From: Methanomassiliicoccus sp. UBA6
GTDB taxonomy: Archaea; Thermoplasmatota; Thermoplasmata; Methanomassiliicoccales; Methanomassiliicoccaceae
Assembly (NCBI GenBank): GCA_002508545.1
Contig: DAVH01000006.1
Coordinates: 5,673 to 20,772, forward strand
DNA length: 15,100 bases
Reading direction: 5' to 3'
Below the pieces are notes generated by a model, which did not search any database, was not told the origin of the DNA, and saw only the letters and a program-made list of their open reading frames with translations. A program made the translations under genes and the position numbers. Numbering within the stretch: position 1 is the first letter of the stretch; each line of letters starts with the position of its first letter. Below are positions 6,125-12,310 of this stretch, one piece after another.

Positions 6125-7060
6125 ATGCTTCACGATCTCATCATCATCGGCGCTGGACCGGCGGGACTCACCGCAGGAATATACGCTCGAACGAGAAAGT
6201 TGTCGACCTTGATCATCGAGGCCACCACGGCCGGCGGGCAGTTGGCCAGCTTGTACCCGGAGAAGAGCATCGAGAACTGGCCGGGGTACGTCAGCACCGA
6301 CGCCGGGCACCTGTCCAGCAACCTCATCGACCACGCCCGGACGATGGGGTGCGAGATCAGGGAGCACGAGCGCGCCTCGGGCCTGGACGACAAGAACGAC
6401 CATCTGGTCGTGCACACCGACAAGGGCTCCTACGAGGCCAAGGCGGTGATACTGGCAACCGGGATGGGCCTGTTCAAGCCGAAGAAGATCGGGGCGATCG
6501 GTGAGGACAAGTTCGAGGGCAAGGGCGTCTACTACAAGATGCCGGAGATGGAATACCTCGTCGGGAAAGAGGTCATCTTCGTGGGCGGGGGGAACTCGGC
6601 ATGCGAGATGGCCCTTCTAGCCTGCGAGAAATGCGACGCCTGCATCGTCCACCGCCGTGAAGCCTTCCGCGCCGATGAGGTCATCGTGGAGAGGGTCCAT
6701 AACGCGGACATCGAGACGATGATGAACTCCCAGGTCGTAGAGATCAAGGGGACCGACCACGTCGAGAGCGTGGTGCTGAAGCAGGACGGGAAGCTGATCG
6801 AGCGGAAGGCCGACGCGGTCGTGGTGAACATCGGCACTTCCAACGTCGCGGACGACATGAGCAAGTGGGGGCTGGAGCTCGAGGAAGGTCTGATCAAGGT
6901 CGACACCGACATGTGCACCTCCCGCCGGGGGGTCTTCGCCTGCGGGGACGCGGTCGCGTACAAGGGCAAGTACAAGCAGATCGTGGTCGCCTGCGGGGAG
7001 GCGGCCATCGCCTCCAACAGCGCCTACAAGTTCATCAAGGAGCCGTACTGGGCGAAATAA
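6125..7060 (+). CDS. Thioredoxin-reductase-fold NAD(P)H flavoprotein lacking the CxxC; ferredoxin-NADP+ reductase-like
   Basis: This 311-residue FAD protein has the two-nucleotide-domain layout of thioredoxin reductase: GAGPAG (9-14) and GGQLASLYPEK (37-47) for FAD, GGGNSA (154-159) and HRR (176-178) for NAD(P)H, and a C-terminal ACGDAV FAD motif. The redox-active CxxC expected near residues 135-140 is absent and reads VYYKMPEM. The family forms without CxxC include the YumC-type ferredoxin(flavodoxin):NADP+ reductases, which also share the GGQL...LYPEK segment. I therefore infer electron transfer between NAD(P)H and a ferredoxin, or another partner, rather than thioredoxin reduction. The start at 6125 is chosen over 6113 because MLHDLIIIGAG fits the family and the TATA spacing. 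The end is 3 bases from the convergent PrsW-like gene. Confidence 0.85.
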   Translation: MLHDLIIIGAGPAGLTAGIYARTRKLSTLIIEATTAGGQLASLYPEKSIENWPGYVSTDAGHLSSNLIDHARTMGCEIREHERASGLDDKNDHLVVHTDKGSYEAKAVILATGMGLFKPKKIGAIGEDKFEGKGVYYKMPEMEYLVGKEVIFVGGGNSACEMALLACEKCDACIVHRREAFRADEVIVERVHNADIETMMNSQVVEIKGTDHVESVVLKQDGKLIERKADAVVVNIGTSNVADDMSKWGLELEEGLIKVDTDMCTSRRGVFACGDAVAYKGKYKQIVVACGEAAIASNSAYKFIKEPYWAK

Positions 7061-7063
7061 TCG

Positions 7064-7807
7064 TCAGGCGTGGTAGCCGCCGATCCTCCACCTCAGGTAG
7101 AGGATGGAGACCAGCACGAGGGCGATGGAAAATCCTAGACCAACGCCGTTGGCCACCGGGCCGATCCGCTGCTCGAACAGCTCCCCGAACGACGCGAACA
7201 TGTTGAAGGCCGAGTGCATGACCACCGCGGCCACGAAGTACGGCCACCAGTGATCGGCGTACGACTTCGCCCTGGCCACCCCGTATCCGGAGATGGAGGT
7301 GGCGGAGGCGTGCATCAGCAGGGACGATATGCTGCGGATCACGGCCAGGGTCAGGAACGCCGCGAAGCCGCTGGTGAACAGGGCCGTCCCCTCGTAGAGG
7401 AAGTTCTCGGTGGCCGCGAAACCGAGGCCGCAGGCGGCCCCGAAGACAAGGCCATTCCTGGGCCGCCAGATGTATCGGGAGAACCGGAGCACGACCATTA
7501 CCTTGACGAACTCCTCGATGATCGGCGCTACCCCGATGATGATTATGAAGGTGATGAGGTTCGGGTTGCGGACGAAGATGTCGTACTCGCGGATGACCGC
7601 GGAGTTCAGTATGCCCGCCGCGGCGACCTCCAGGACGGTCGCGGCGATCACGGCGATGACCGCCCCGCCCAGGAAGGTCAGGAAAAGATCGTCCCAGCGC
7701 TCCTTCCTGCCTCTCTCACCCCACCTGATCCAGATCAGGGCGAGGATGGCTGGCACGTACGCTGCCGAAAGCAGGACGACTATGGATAACAAGTAGTTCG
7801 GCAGCAT
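7064..7807 (-). CDS. PrsW-family intramembrane protease
   Basis: This 247-residue multi-pass membrane protein has about seven or eight hydrophobic segments. The conserved PrsW-type motifs are in order: APIIEEFVK (Glu98, Glu99, Lys102), GFAATENFLY (Glu134, Asn135), His166 in LLMHASATS and His198 in VMHSAFN. These are the proposed catalytic or metal-binding residues of the PrsW/CPBP-like intramembrane peptidase superfamily. Bacterial PrsW cleaves an anti-sigma factor. Archaea lack such sigma regulation, so the substrate here is unknown. The start at 7807 lies about 28 bases from a TATA-like GCTATAAACG (7831-7840, read on the other strand), suggesting a leaderless message. The pilin-like cluster nearby is not an obvious partner. 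Confidence 0.88.
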   Translation of the reverse strand: MLPNYLLSIVVLLSAAYVPAILALIWIRWGERGRKERWDDLFLTFLGGAVIAVIAATVLEVAAAGILNSAVIREYDIFVRNPNLITFIIIIGVAPIIEEFVKVMVVLRFSRYIWRPRNGLVFGAACGLGFAATENFLYEGTALFTSGFAAFLTLAVIRSISSLLMHASATSISGYGVARAKSYADHWWPYFVAAVVMHSAFNMFASFGELFEQRIGPVANGVGLGFSIALVLVSILYLRWRIGGYHA

Positions 7808-7830
7808 TCGGGATGGGAAGCGTTAACAGA

Positions 7831-7840
7831 GCTATAAACG
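7831..7840 (-). promoter_or_regulatory. TATA-like box for the PrsW-family gene
   Basis: CGTTTATAGC on the minus strand is centred about 28 bases before the ATG at 7807, predicting a leaderless or near-leaderless transcript. No ribosome binding site is visible at the start. Confidence 0.5.
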
Positions 7841-7909
7841 TCACTAGTAGGAGGATATAACAAAATCGGGAAGGGTGGAGCCTTGCTCCAGTTGGATCCA
7901 GACGAGCGC

Positions 7910-8083
7910 TTACTCGTCTACGGTGATGGCGCTGTTGGGGCACTCGTCCACGCAAGCGCCGCAGTCAACACAGTCCTTCTCGTTGACAACGGCTACGTCG
8001 GTGACCTTAATGGCCGACTGGGGACAGACGTCCTCGCAAGCTCCGCATCCAACACACTCGTCAGCGTTGATCTTTGCAACCAA
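7910..8083 (-). CDS. 2[4Fe-4S] ferredoxin
   Basis: This 57-residue low-potential electron carrier has two complete cluster motifs: CVGCGACEDVCP and CVDCGACVDECP, each CxxCxxCxxxCP. I start it at TTG 8083, giving the family-typical beginning (M)VAKINADECVGCG, because GAGGTG lies 6 bases before this codon. The GTG at 8092 is the alternative and falls inside that ribosome binding site, which argues against it. A TATA-like box at 8125-8133 predicts a leader of about 20 bases. The gene lies between the radical SAM gene and the PrsW-like gene on the same strand, with its own promoter. It could supply electrons to the radical SAM enzyme or exchange them with the flavoprotein at 6125. Both links are inference. 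Confidence 0.95.
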   Translation of the reverse strand: MVAKINADECVGCGACEDVCPQSAIKVTDVAVVNEKDCVDCGACVDECPNSAITVDE

Positions 8084-8124
8084 GTCTAACACCTCAGATG
8101 ATTTGTCCCACTCAATCTTATGAT

Positions 8125-8133
8125 ATTATAAAA
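8125..8133 (-). promoter_or_regulatory. TATA-like box for the ferredoxin gene
   Basis: CTTTTATAATATC on the minus strand, just downstream of the radical SAM gene, is the clearest TATA match in this part. It predicts a transcription start near 8103 and a leader of about 20 bases carrying GAGGTG before the TTG start. Confidence 0.6.
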
Positions 8134-8190
8134 GACTTCCCACGGATGGCCGTGGAAAGGAGAAAGTAACTGGGAAAGGGTTTTCGGGGT

Positions 8191-9591
8191 TCAGGAGAAC
8201 AGGTTGAACCGGTACTCGTAGCCATCGGTCCTGACCAGGTTAGGAAGCTCTCCCCGCCCGATGAGCTGGAAGGCGTACCTGATGATGGCCTCGTAGAACT
8301 CGCAGTACGGGCTCTTCTCCATGATGGTCCCCTTCTCGCTGTAGACCTCGCCCGGGCACGGTGCCCCGCAGATGTTGCGGATGGCGCAGTCCGCGCACAC
8401 GGGGATGTCCTCGGCCCACCGCGAGCGCACCGCCTTGAGCTGAGGGGAGGAGACCGCCTTCTCCACGCCGCCCTTCTCGAACACGCTGGAGGTGGCGAAG
8501 TCCTTGATCCCCAGGAACTCCGAGCACGGGAATATCGAGCCGTCGGAGGCCACCGACACGAAGCACCGCCCCCCGCCGCAGGGGGTGATGTCGCACATCA
8601 GCCGCCGCCCCTGAGGCGCGACGATGCCCAGGATCAGGTTGGAGAAGTCGCCGATGGTGATCCTCTGCCCCTGCTTGGTCCTGGCGACCGCCCTGTCCAC
8701 CGCCTGGGCGAACTTCGGGATGAGCACGTCGGTGGGCGGACGGAGGGCTCTCGCGACCTCCTGGGTCCCGCGGACCGGGTTCATCAGCACCGAGGGCACC
8801 TTACGGTCGGCCAGGAAGTCGATCATCTCCGGCAGGGTGGCCACGTTCATCGAGCTGATGGTGCATATGACGCTCATGTTGCGGTAGCCGTCCAGGTGCT
8901 CGATGGCGTGGACCGCCCGGTCGTAGGTGCTGCCGCCGCCCCGCAGAGGCCGGATGTGGTCGTTGACCTCCTTGTACGGGGAGTCGAGCGATATGCCCAG
9001 CGAGACCCGGTGGTCCATGAAGTAGTCGGCGCTCTCGTCGTCCAGGTGATAGCCGTTGGTCTGTATGCCGAAGATGAACTCGTCGGCGCGGTCGACCACG
9101 ATGCGCTTCAGCACGTCCTTGACCAGCAGCGGCTCGCTGCCGTGGAACACGATCACCGGCTTCTTGCCGTTCCGGGCCACCGAACCGGGATAGTTCTCGA
9201 AGAAGTCGCGGAGGTTGTCGAGGGCCAGGGAGACCTCCTCGTAGGTCATGTGGTGCCCCTGCCCCCGAAGGTCGTCCGGCAGGTAGCAGTACTTGCAGCT
9301 GGCGTTGCACCGGCCAGTGGGGTTGAAGTAGACGGCGCTGAACCTCTCCTCGGTGCGGAACTGCTTGAGCTCCTTGCGCATGCTCTCGGCGTGCTCGTTG
9401 TAAAGGGGCAGCACCTCGTCCCGAAGCGCCGCGCCCAGGTCCTTGTCCTTCGCCACCAGGGCCCAGAACATGCTCTCCGGCTCGATGAGGGCGTACCATT
9501 CCCCGACGTCCAAGATCTGGAGGTGCGGTCCCTTGCCGGAGTTGAGGCCGAGCGGCTTCATAGCTATCGCTGTCTTATCGTCAGATATCAT
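8191..9591 (-). CDS. Radical SAM/SPASM peptide-modifying enzyme
   Basis: This 466-residue enzyme is expected to bind three iron-sulfur clusters. The radical SAM motif is Cys95-x3-Cys99-x2-Cys102 (GRCNASCKYCYL), followed by FHGSEPLL (the GGEP-like SAM site) and IQTNGY. The C-terminal SPASM domain has cysteines at 333, 338, 343, 356, 399, 402, 408, 412 and 430, including CGGGRCFVSVASDGSIFPC and CADCAIRNICGAPCPGE. This is the layout of sulfatase maturases and of enzymes that modify ribosomal peptides. No sulfatase is nearby, but a 31-residue peptide gene lies 40 bases upstream on the same strand. That favours a peptide maturase, possibly of the methanogen Mhun_1560-like group (from memory). The start at 9591 has AAGGTGA 5 bases upstream. 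A longer frame to 9690 would overlap the peptide gene and is rejected. Confidence 0.93.
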   Translation of the reverse strand: MISDDKTAIAMKPLGLNSGKGPHLQILDVGEWYALIEPESMFWALVAKDKDLGAALRDEVLPLYNEHAESMRKELKQFRTEERFSAVYFNPTGRCNASCKYCYLPDDLRGQGHHMTYEEVSLALDNLRDFFENYPGSVARNGKKPVIVFHGSEPLLVKDVLKRIVVDRADEFIFGIQTNGYHLDDESADYFMDHRVSLGISLDSPYKEVNDHIRPLRGGGSTYDRAVHAIEHLDGYRNMSVICTISSMNVATLPEMIDFLADRKVPSVLMNPVRGTQEVARALRPPTDVLIPKFAQAVDRAVARTKQGQRITIGDFSNLILGIVAPQGRRLMCDITPCGGGRCFVSVASDGSIFPCSEFLGIKDFATSSVFEKGGVEKAVSSPQLKAVRSRWAEDIPVCADCAIRNICGAPCPGEVYSEKGTIMEKSPYCEFYEAIIRYAFQLIGRGELPNLVRTDGYEYRFNLFS

Positions 9592-9607
9592 CGTCTTCAC
9601 CTTGAGG

Positions 9608-9612
9608 AAAAA
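9608..9612 (-). terminator. T5 tract between peptide and maturase genes (possible partial terminator)
   Basis: On the transcribed strand the 40-base gap reads ...CCCAAACTTTTTCC.... Archaeal RNA polymerase can stop at short oligo-U tracts without a hairpin. Partial stopping here would give more peptide message than enzyme message. Evidence is only the T run and its position, so confidence is low. Confidence 0.3.
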
Positions 9613-9631
9613 GTTTGGGGAAGGGGTTTGC

Positions 9632-9727
9632 TCAGAACGGAAGCTCGCCCTGCTCGTCGTATATGATGTAGTGCGAGAGCCCGTTCCCATCTACCTTGCA
9701 TTCCATGCGGCACATTACCACGTTCAT
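9632..9727 (-). CDS. 31-residue Cys-x3-Cys peptide, candidate radical SAM substrate (RiPP precursor-like)
   Basis: This short gene is easily missed by gene callers. It begins MNVVMCRMECKVDGNG, with Cys6 and Cys10 spaced CxxxC, and its second half contains HYIIYDEQGE before a final LPF. The ribosome binding site is excellent: AAGGAGG with 7 bases to the ATG. The gene is the first of the transcript that continues into the radical SAM/SPASM enzyme, the classic arrangement of a modified-peptide precursor and its maturase. Likely modification sites are the cysteines (thioether or other cross-links) or the C-terminal tyrosines. There is no obvious double-Gly cleavage motif, transporter or protease beside it. 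It may belong to the small Cys-containing methanogen peptides described next to such enzymes, but I cannot confirm this. The product could instead be a small metal-binding or regulatory peptide. Confidence 0.8.
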   Translation of the reverse strand: MNVVMCRMECKVDGNGLSHYIIYDEQGELPF

Positions 9728-9741
9728 TTTCTTTCCTCCTT

Positions 9742-9762
9742 AGTTGGATGTATAATCCAACT
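9742..9762. promoter_or_regulatory. Operator-like perfect dyad, site 1
   Basis: AGTTGGAT-GTATA-ATCCAACT has 8-bp perfect inverted arms around a 5-bp centre. It lies between the ribosome binding site of the peptide gene and the TATA box, with its upstream edge at the predicted transcription start. That position suits a repressor that blocks initiation. In RNA it could also fold as a hairpin just before the ribosome binding site. Confidence 0.75.
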
Positions 9763-9785
9763 GATACCGACAAGTCTGACTTTTC

Positions 9786-9794
9786 GTATATATT
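9786..9794 (-). promoter_or_regulatory. TATA-like box for the peptide/radical SAM operon
   Basis: CAATATATAC on the minus strand is centred near 9790. A 25 to 28 base offset puts the transcription start around 9762-9765, giving a leader of about 35 bases. Operator-like sites lie on both sides of the box. Confidence 0.6.
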
Positions 9795-9814
9795 GATTAC
9801 TATCATCCAGCATA

Positions 9815-9835
9815 AGTTGGATGTATACTCCTACT
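9815..9835. promoter_or_regulatory. Operator-like degenerate copy, site 2
   Basis: AGTTGGAT-GTATA-CTCCTACT matches site 1 at 19 of 21 positions, including the whole left arm and centre. The start-to-start distance is 73 bp, close to seven helical turns, so two bound proteins would face the same side. It lies upstream of the peptide TATA box and about 85 bases before the amidohydrolase start. Confidence 0.65.
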
Positions 9836-9890
9836 CATTTCGCACGTTGGACGCCCTCGACTGGCATTCCAAAGCTGGGGAGCAAGATGA

Positions 9891-9899
9891 TTGAAATAG
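9891..9899 (+). promoter_or_regulatory. Weak TATA-like box for the amidohydrolase operon
   Basis: TTGAAATAG is centred about 26 bases before the ATG at 9921, and no ribosome binding site precedes that ATG. Together these suggest a leaderless transcript, but the box is a poor match. Confidence 0.35.
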
Positions 9900-9920
9900 G
9901 TTCACCTTCTTCTCCGGAAC

Positions 9921-10988
9921 ATGCAGTACGTGTCCGGGAAGGTCCTCACTCCGGCGGGCTTCCGGGATGGTCACATCGGGTTCGAGGACGGCATCATCAT
10001 GGAGGTCGGCCGCGGAAGGGTGAAGGACAGCATCGCCGAGGGCATCATCGTCCCCACCTTCATCAACGCCCACACCCACATCGCCGACTACGTCGTCCCC
10101 GTGGACCTGTCCCTATCCCTCGCCGAGGTCGTTGCCCCCCCGGATGGCCTCAAGTACCGGGTGCTGGCATCCACCCCGGAGCAGAAGCAGCGGGACGCCA
10201 TCGCCCTGATGTCGGAGACGATGTTCCGCAAGGGCATCTCGGCCTTCGCCGACTTCCGTGAGGGCGGGGTCAAGGGGGCGAGCTTGATGTCCTCTGCAGA
10301 ATGGGCGCGGCCGTTCGTCCTGGGAAAGCCGAGGGCGCCGAGGTTCGACAGGGACGAGATCACCGGGCTGCTGAAGATCACCAACGGCATCGGTCCGTCG
10401 GCCATCTCCGACTGGGACTACGAGGAGCTGAGGGAGCTTTCGGATTTCGTCCGCTCTAAGGGAAAGACCTTCGCCCTCCACTGCTCCGAAAGGATACGTG
10501 AGGACCTTGATAAGGTACTTGACCTAAGGCCTTCCTATGTGATACACATGACCCAGGCGACGGATGCGGACCTGGAGCGGTGCGCCCAGCTGGACCTCCC
10601 GGTAGTGGTGTGCCCTCGCTCCAACATGTTCTTCGGCATGGTCCCGCCCCTCGCCAGGATGGTAAAGGCCGGGGTGACCATAGCCCTGGGCACCGACAAC
10701 GCGATGATATCCATGCCGGACCTGTTCGTGGAGATGGAATTCGCAGCGAGGGTCCTCCGGCAGCAAGGAATAGGGAGCCTCGACTGCGTTTTGGACATGG
10801 TCTCCAGTCATGGGCGAAAAATTATAAATCAGAGCCAACTGTTAGAGTTTGAACCAGACAGGGCGTGCGACCTGATGGTCGTTCGCTCCAAGCATGGGGA
10901 ACCCCTCACTGACCTGGTGCTGCGCACAGCAGGTGAGGAGCCATTATTCGTCTGCGCAGGAGACAGGACATGGAGAGGAACTCTATGA
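9921..10988 (+). CDS. Amidohydrolase-superfamily deaminase/hydrolase (cytosine/SAH/guanine deaminase-like)
   Basis: This 355-residue metal-dependent hydrolase has the complete ligand set: HTH (His51, His53), His187 in FALHCSERI, His209 in VIHMTQ and Asp259 in LGTDNAMISMPD. The N-terminal VSGKVLTPAGFRDGHIGFEDGII and the C-terminal CDLMVV segment form the usual small beta-sandwich. The His-His...His...His...Asp pattern with TDN is that of the SAH/5'-methylthioadenosine/guanine deaminase and chlorohydrolase-like group. The substrate cannot be read from sequence. It is shorter than many members (about 420-450). The stop overlaps the next gene's ATG (ATGA), so it leads a coupled operon. A purine- or adenosine-derived substrate would fit the ATP-related genes that follow, but this is inference. 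Confidence 0.88.
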   Translation: MQYVSGKVLTPAGFRDGHIGFEDGIIMEVGRGRVKDSIAEGIIVPTFINAHTHIADYVVPVDLSLSLAEVVAPPDGLKYRVLASTPEQKQRDAIALMSETMFRKGISAFADFREGGVKGASLMSSAEWARPFVLGKPRAPRFDRDEITGLLKITNGIGPSAISDWDYEELRELSDFVRSKGKTFALHCSERIREDLDKVLDLRPSYVIHMTQATDADLERCAQLDLPVVVCPRSNMFFGMVPPLARMVKAGVTIALGTDNAMISMPDLFVEMEFAARVLRQQGIGSLDCVLDMVSSHGRKIINQSQLLEFEPDRACDLMVVRSKHGEPLTDLVLRTAGEEPLFVCAGDRTWRGTL

Positions 10989-11437
10989 ACAAGTTCAACA
11001 AGATACTTATCCCGACCGATGGAAGCGAGAACACCAAGGCAGCGATCGCCCAGGGGCTCGAGCTGGCCCGGGTGATGGGGGCCGAGGTCACGGCTCTGTA
11101 CGTGGTCGATCAGGCGTCGTTCGTCAACTTCCCCATGGACGCCACCGTCGTGAGCATCTACTCTCTCCTGGAGAAGGAGGGAAAGGAGGCGGTAGACTAC
11201 GTGGTCAGCGAGGGCGCGAAGGTCGGGGTGAAGGTCGAGCCCAAGGTTGTGGAGGGCAACCCGGCGAAGAAGATCGTGGACGAGGCCGAGAACTACGACC
11301 TGGTGGTCATGGGCACCCTTGGCCGGACGGGCATATCCAAGCTCCTGCTGGGCAGCGTGGCCGAGAGGGTCGTCAGGTTCGCTCCCTGCCCCGTGCTGGT
11401 GGTCAGGTCCGAGCCGGTACCGGAGGACAAGAAATGA
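10985..11437 (+). CDS. Universal stress protein (UspA fold, ATP-binding type)
   Basis: This 150-residue single-domain protein begins MNKFNKILIPTDGSENTK and has ALYVVD after strand 2. It carries the ATP-binding signature G-x2-G-x9-G-S in GTLGRTGISKLLLGS, followed by VVRFAPCPVLVV. It therefore belongs to the nucleotide-binding branch. I start it at 10985 (ATGA overlap with the amidohydrolase) because GAGAGG lies 6 bases before. The ATG at 10970 would overlap that ribosome binding site. The stop overlaps the ATG of the CBS protein. USP-CBS pairing is common in archaea and suggests joint sensing of adenine nucleotides. Its precise role is unknown. Confidence 0.93.
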   Translation: MNKFNKILIPTDGSENTKAAIAQGLELARVMGAEVTALYVVDQASFVNFPMDATVVSIYSLLEKEGKEAVDYVVSEGAKVGVKVEPKVVEGNPAKKIVDEAENYDLVVMGTLGRTGISKLLLGSVAERVVRFAPCPVLVVRSEPVPEDKK

Positions 11438-12279
11438 CCACTATAGACAAGGTGATGACCCACAACCCCATCACCGCCGAGATACCTGGCTCCAGGAACG
11501 ACGTGCTCAAGCTGATGGTGAAGCACAATCTGACCGGCGTGCCCATCGTCAAGAAGACCGACGGGAGCCTGGCCGGCATGATCACCCGCAACGACATCTT
11601 CACCAACCCGGAGGAGGACCAGCTGGCCATGGTCATGAACCGCGAGCCCCTGACGCTGTCCCCTCACGATACCGTGGAGCACGCCGCCTCCCTAATCGTC
11701 AAGACCAAGGTCACCCACTTCCCGGTGGTCGAGAACGGCAACCTGGTCGGGATCCTGACGCCCACCGATCTCCTCTACGAGGTGGAGAAGAAGGCCTCCG
11801 GCATTCCGGTAGAGGAACTGGCGCTCTCGCCCTGCGTCCCCATCTACCAGGAGGCGCCCCTGAGGGTCGCCCTGGTGACCTTCAGGGCCAGCGGGGTCAA
11901 CGCGCTGCCGGTGCTCGATGTCAACGGACGGCTGACCGGCATCCTGACCGATCGTGACATTTTCAACAAGAGCCTGATCAACGGCTCCATCGCCCTTACC
12001 GCCCTGGGCATTGGCGGGGACGAGGACGAATGGACCTGGGAGGGGCTGAGGAACGTCATGAAGCTGTGGTTCGAGGTCTCCAAGATCGAGGTGCCCGCCA
12101 TCCCGGTGAGGGATATCATGGTCCGATCACCCACAACTGTCTTTAGGAAGACCAGCGTATCGGAGGCCGCCCGGACGATGAGGCGCAACGACTTCGGACA
12201 GCTGCCGGTCGTGGACTCCAAGGAGAGCCTGGTGGCCATGCTGTACGATGTCAACGTGGTCTCCATCCTGGCCCAGTGA
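11434..12279 (+). CDS. Four-CBS-domain protein (nucleotide-sensing regulator)
   Basis: The 281-residue protein is made almost entirely of CBS motifs, roughly 6-56 (VMTHNPITAE...GMITRNDIF), 66-117 (VMNREPLTL...GILTPTDLL), 128-178 (LSPCVPIY...GILTDRDIF) and 226-280 (DIMVRSPTTV...AMLYDVNVV), with a linker at 185-222 containing an acidic GGDEDEW. Paired CBS motifs form Bateman modules that bind AMP, ATP, SAM or similar ligands, so this should be a free-standing sensor. It starts at ATG 11434, which overlaps the universal stress protein stop, with GGAGG 7 bases upstream. The same frame stays open far upstream, but that stretch is antisense-like shadow of the neighbouring genes. The partner protein and ligand are unknown. 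Confidence 0.92.
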   Translation: MTTIDKVMTHNPITAEIPGSRNDVLKLMVKHNLTGVPIVKKTDGSLAGMITRNDIFTNPEEDQLAMVMNREPLTLSPHDTVEHAASLIVKTKVTHFPVVENGNLVGILTPTDLLYEVEKKASGIPVEELALSPCVPIYQEAPLRVALVTFRASGVNALPVLDVNGRLTGILTDRDIFNKSLINGSIALTALGIGGDEDEWTWEGLRNVMKLWFEVSKIEVPAIPVRDIMVRSPTTVFRKTSVSEAARTMRRNDFGQLPVVDSKESLVAMLYDVNVVSILAQ

Positions 12280-12310
12280 CAAGTGCGGACCTATCATAGA
12301 GGTAATTACA

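Noticed and set aside
7890..7897. Extra AGTTGGAT half-site just after the ferredoxin stop
   Set aside because: The second arm is not at the right spacing, and it lies in a 3' region rather than a promoter.
9597..9806. 69-codon minus-strand frame overlapping the 31-residue peptide gene
   Set aside because: It starts at the TATA box, before the predicted transcription start. The peptide frame has the strong ribosome binding site.
10894..11433. Upstream extension of the four-CBS reading frame
   Set aside because: It is out of frame with the amidohydrolase and universal stress protein genes that clearly occupy this DNA. ATG 11434 has GGAGG and overlaps the previous stop.
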